DNA of 10,612 nucleotides from Gammaproteobacteria bacterium RBG_16_57_12 (GTDB taxonomy: Bacteria; Pseudomonadota; Gammaproteobacteria; RBG-16-57-12): the NCBI GenBank assembly GCA_001801365.1, contig MGXL01000105.1:1-10612 (forward strand). Reading direction: 5' to 3'. The translations under genes and the position numbers were made by a program. Below, one piece after another: positions 7,410 to 10,612 of this stretch; the stretch's first letter is position 1, and every line of letters starts with the position of its first letter. The notes under the pieces were generated by a model. That model worked only from the letters and a program-made list of their open reading frames with translations. It ran no database searches and was not told where the DNA came from.

Positions 7410-10400
7410 GTGACCGAATACGCGCTGGTCGAGAAGCCGTTTCTGGATCAGCTCAAACGGCTGGGTTGGACGGTAATCGATCAGGGCGTTGGAGTGATTC
7501 CCTCCGACCCTGCGCTAAGTCTCCGCACTTCATTCCGCGAGCGGCTGCTGCCAGACGTGTTCCGCGCCGCAGTGCGCGCAATCAATACCACTGACAACGG
7601 CAAGACATGGCTCTCCGACCGGCAACTGGATGAGTTGCGCGACCAAATCCTGCGCCAGCCGAATCGAACGCTACTGGAGGCCAACGAGGCCGTTCAGACG
7701 CTACTGTTCAAAACCCAAGTTGATACAAATGAAGTTACGGGCGAACAAGACCCGGTGGTGAAGCTGATCGACTTCGCCAATCCCGCCAATAATCAATTCC
7801 ACGCCATTAATCAGTTCCGCATCGACACACCGGGCTGCGTGAAGCAGTTCATCATTCCGGACATTGTGCTGTTCGTGAACGGCATCCCGCTGGCGGTGGT
7901 GGAGTGCAAGCTTGGCAGCCCAACCTGCGCTAACCCCATGCACGAAGCCTTTGTGCAATTGCAGCGCTATCGCAACGCGCGCGAGGCGACACAGGAGGCG
8001 GGGCTGAAGGAAGGCGAGCCACGCCTGTTTCACACCAATATATTGCTGATCCGTACCAGTGGCGCGGAGGCGGACTACGGCACCCTTACCTCGGGCGAAG
8101 AGCATTATTACTCCTGGAAGACGCTGTGGCCGGAAGGGGATGAGAAGCTTGCGGCAAAGAACCCGCAACAGCGGCTGATTCAGGGCATGTTGAGTAGGGA
8201 GAATTTGCTACGCATCCTGCGCACCTGTTCGATATTTATGGATACCGATGCGGGCAAACGCATCAAGGTCGTCGCTCGCTACCAGCAGTATCGCGCCGCC
8301 GGAAAGATTATCGAACGCCTGCGCCGGGGTGCTACGCCGATGGATCGCAGCGGGGTGGTGTGGCATACGCAAGGCTCGGGCAAGTCGCTCACCATGGTGT
8401 TTGTGGCGCGCATGCTGCGTGCCTCGCGCGACCTGAACGACATCAAGATATTGCTGGTCAACGACCGCACCGATCTGGAGGAGCAGCTTGGTGGAACCGC
8501 CAAACTGATTGGCGGCAAGGTAAATGTGATCGAAAACACCCAGGCACTGCGCCGCCATTTAGCAACGGGCAGTTCCGACATCAATATGGTGATGGTGCAC
8601 AAATTCCAGGAGCGCCAGGAAACCTTGACGCCACAGGTGGCTGAAGCGCTCGGCACCTACCGGGCCATGCCCGCCGCTAATACCTTCGGCGTAGTGAATC
8701 CCTCCGAACGTATCATCCTGATGATCGACGAGGCACACCGTACGCAGGGTTCCGACCTCGGTGACAATCTGTTCGAAGCCTTTCCCAATGCCACCCGCAT
8801 CGCCTTCACCGGCACGCCGCTGATTACCGAGCGCCACGGCGAGAAGAAGACGGTAAAGCGCTTCGGCGAATATATCGACACCTACCGGCTGATGGATGCC
8901 GTGCACGATGGTGCGACGTTGCAAATCCTATACGAAGGCAAGACCGCGGATACTGCGCTGAACGAAAAACACCAGTTCGAGACCAAGTTCGAAGACCTGT
9001 TCCGCGATCGCAGCGAGGCGGAACTGCTCGCGATCAAGAAGAAGTACGGGGCTACCGGTGACATTCTGGAGGCTGAACAACGCATAGCAGCCATTGCCCG
9101 GGACATGGTCAGTCACTATGTCGATAACATCTTGCCCAATGGCTTCAAGGCACAAGTCGTGTGCCATTCGAAGTTGGCCGCAGTGCGCTATCGGAAAGCC
9201 ATCGAGGACGCATTGGCTGAGCGTCTAGAACGGGAACGACTCAAGGCAGCGCCCGACCAGGAATTAATTGAACAAATCGCCTTCCTAAAATCAGTGGTGG
9301 TCATTTCCTCCGACGGCACCAACGAGGCGGCCTATGTCACCCAGGCGCGCAAACAAGCGAAATCCTGGAATGCCGTCGAGAACTTCTGTAAACCGTTCGA
9401 CCGCACAGACCCTGACAAGGAACTGACCGGGATTGCGTTCCTGATTGTCTGCGACATGCTGATCACCGGGTTTGACGCGCCCGTTGAGCAAGTGATGTAC
9501 ATCGACAAGAAGATCCGCGAACACACCCTGTTGCAGGCCATTGCCCGCGTGAATCGGGTGGCCAAAGGTAAGAAACGCGGGTATGTGGTGGACTACATCG
9601 GGCTGGCTAACCACCTCACCGAGGCACTTACCCTCTATGCCGCAACTGACGAACAGGAAGAGCTGCGCGATGGATTGAAGAATATTACCTCCGAGCTCCC
9701 GGTGCTGGAGGAACGCTATCAACGCTTGGTGCAGTTCTTTAATGCAGCGGGGGTAAAGGATGTTGAAGATTTTGTGCAAGGGCGGCTTGCGGGTATTGAG
9801 GCCGACGCCTTGGTGGTGCATGCGGCAGTAACTGCCTTGAAGGATGAAAAGCTGCGGGCGGATTTCGAGGTGTACCTGAAGAAATTTCTCATGAGCATGG
9901 ATATCATCCTGCCGCACGAGGGAGCCCAGCCCTATCGGGTGCCCGCCAAGCGTTTCGGCTACATCCTGAGCGTGACCAAGGAGCGCTATAAGGACGAAAG
10001 CCTGGACCTCGGTGACGCCGGCGACAAGGTAAGGCGGCTGATCAACGAGCACCTGATCAGCCTTGGCATCAACCCCAAGGTGCCGCCGGTGGAGCTGCTG
10101 GCGGAGGACTTTCTCGACCAGCTTAATCGCCATGCGGGCGGGAATGACGAAGCCAAGGCCAGTGAGATGGAGCATGCCATCCGCAAGCATTGCACTGTTA
10201 AATTCGATGAAGATCCGGCTTTCTATAAGACGCTGTCTGAGAAGCTGGAACACCTGATCGACAAGTATCAGGATCAGTGGGATTTACTGGCTGAGGAGCT
10301 GGAGAAGCTTAGGGTGGAAGCTGCCGCTGGGCGGTCAGAGAACATTGAGGGCCTGGATAAGGAAGCGACTACTTTTTACGCCCATGTCGTTGATCTGGCT

Positions 10401-10612
10401 TTCGGGAAAGAGGGCGTGCCGAGTGGCCAGACCGCTAAGATGAAGGGCCTGATGAAGAACATTGTCGAGCTGCTACAGGAGACCATTGGTATTATCGACT
10501 TCTGGAGCAACTCCGATGAACAGAAACGGCTGCGCGGTGAGCTCAACAAGATTCTGCTAATCGCGGATATTCCCGAGATTACAGCTAACTATGAGCGGCT
10601 CGCCGTGGAAAT
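7410..10612 (+). CDS. hsdR: type I restriction-modification system endonuclease/translocase subunit, 3' end beyond window
   Basis: HsdR is the ATP-driven motor and nuclease: bound to the HsdM/HsdS complex at unmethylated sites, it pulls DNA in and cuts at a distance. The visible 1067 codons are uninterrupted. The N-terminus MTEYALVEKPFLDQLKRLGW is typical. The PD-(D/E)xK nuclease centre is Asp151 with Glu165-Cys-Lys167, plus QLQRY (183-187) as the QxxxY motif; this numbering agrees with that I recall for EcoR124I HsdR and supports the GTG start. Helicase motifs follow: Walker A TQGSGKS (320-326), DEAH (440-443), FTGTP (466-470) and motif VI QAIARVNR (709-716). The rest is the helical C-terminal region that docks on the methyltransferase. 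Family members are usually 1000-1100 residues, so few are missing. It is separated from hsdS by darT and darG, which is the unusual aspect. No frameshift or missing catalytic residue was seen. Confidence 0.96.
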   Translation, partial: MTEYALVEKPFLDQLKRLGWTVIDQGVGVIPSDPALSLRTSFRERLLPDVFRAAVRAINTTDNGKTWLSDRQLDELRDQILRQPNRTLLEANEAVQTLLFKTQVDTNEVTGEQDPVVKLIDFANPANNQFHAINQFRIDTPGCVKQFIIPDIVLFVNGIPLAVVECKLGSPTCANPMHEAFVQLQRYRNAREATQEAGLKEGEPRLFHTNILLIRTSGAEADYGTLTSGEEHYYSWKTLWPEGDEKLAAKNPQQRLIQGMLSRENLLRILRTCSIFMDTDAGKRIKVVARYQQYRAAGKIIERLRRGATPMDRSGVVWHTQGSGKSLTMVFVARMLRASRDLNDIKILLVNDRTDLEEQLGGTAKLIGGKVNVIENTQALRRHLATGSSDINMVMVHKFQERQETLTPQVAEALGTYRAMPAANTFGVVNPSERIILMIDEAHRTQGSDLGDNLFEAFPNATRIAFTGTPLITERHGEKKTVKRFGEYIDTYRLMDAVHDGATLQILYEGKTADTALNEKHQFETKFEDLFRDRSEAELLAIKKKYGATGDILEAEQRIAAIARDMVSHYVDNILPNGFKAQVVCHSKLAAVRYRKAIEDALAERLERERLKAAPDQELIEQIAFLKSVVVISSDGTNEAAYVTQARKQAKSWNAVENFCKPFDRTDPDKELTGIAFLIVCDMLITGFDAPVEQVMYIDKKIREHTLLQAIARVNRVAKGKKRGYVVDYIGLANHLTEALTLYAATDEQEELRDGLKNITSELPVLEERYQRLVQFFNAAGVKDVEDFVQGRLAGIEADALVVHAAVTALKDEKLRADFEVYLKKFLMSMDIILPHEGAQPYRVPAKRFGYILSVTKERYKDESLDLGDAGDKVRRLINEHLISLGINPKVPPVELLAEDFLDQLNRHAGGNDEAKASEMEHAIRKHCTVKFDEDPAFYKTLSEKLEHLIDKYQDQWDLLAEELEKLRVEAAAGRSENIEGLDKEATTFYAHVVDLAFGKEGVPSGQTAKMKGLMKNIVELLQETIGIIDFWSNSDEQKRLRGELNKILLIADIPEITANYERLAVE

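Noticed and set aside
9291..10253. 320-codon open frame on the - strand opposite hsdR
   Set aside because: It is antisense to the helicase and C-terminal part of hsdR, with no recognisable domain and no plausible ribosome binding site or neighbours.

Overview
The window is a GC-rich proteobacterial chromosome segment. Codon use and two scattered inverted-repeat families (a 'CTCCCCTCTCCC…GGGAGAGGGG' hairpin and a 'CCGGCGAAAGCCGG' hairpin) suggest a gamma- or betaproteobacterium, but the species cannot be named from sequence alone. Every convincing gene is on the + strand and the whole window is an accessory defence island.

Layout. (1) 1-102: A/T-rich leader with a possible weak promoter. (2) 103-1593: a Fic-domain protein with an AbiEi-like winged-helix N-terminus. 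(3) 1594-1817: non-coding gap holding a 130-bp MITE-like element (1631-1760), then a short direct repeat next to hsdM. (4) 1818-10612: one tightly packed operon, hsdM - hsdS - darT - darG - hsdR. hsdR runs off the right edge, with 1067 residues visible. Junctions in this operon are 8-nt overlap (hsdM/hsdS), 8-nt overlap (hsdS/darT), 1-nt overlap TGATG (darT/darG) and an 11-nt gap (darG/hsdR). No internal promoter is evident.

How the genes fit together. HsdM, HsdS and HsdR form a complete type I restriction-modification system. HsdS reads a bipartite site, HsdM methylates adenine, and HsdR translocates and cuts unmodified DNA. A complete DarTG module sits inside this operon. DarT is a DNA ADP-ribosyltransferase toxin; DarG is a macrodomain ADP-ribosylglycohydrolase antitoxin with a C-terminal toxin-binding domain. 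The toxin gene is translationally coupled to hsdS and the antitoxin gene to darT, so restriction and a DNA-targeting toxin-antitoxin are expressed as one unit. The Fic protein upstream carries an intact catalytic motif and an inhibitory-helix motif, so it may be a third, AMP-transferring arm of the island.

Main points for a second look: DarTG nested between hsdS and hsdR; a palindromic repeat inserted in frame in hsdM; the MITE-like element separating fic from hsdM; and the AbiEi-like/Fic fusion. All individual gene families are known. The novelty, if any, lies in their arrangement.
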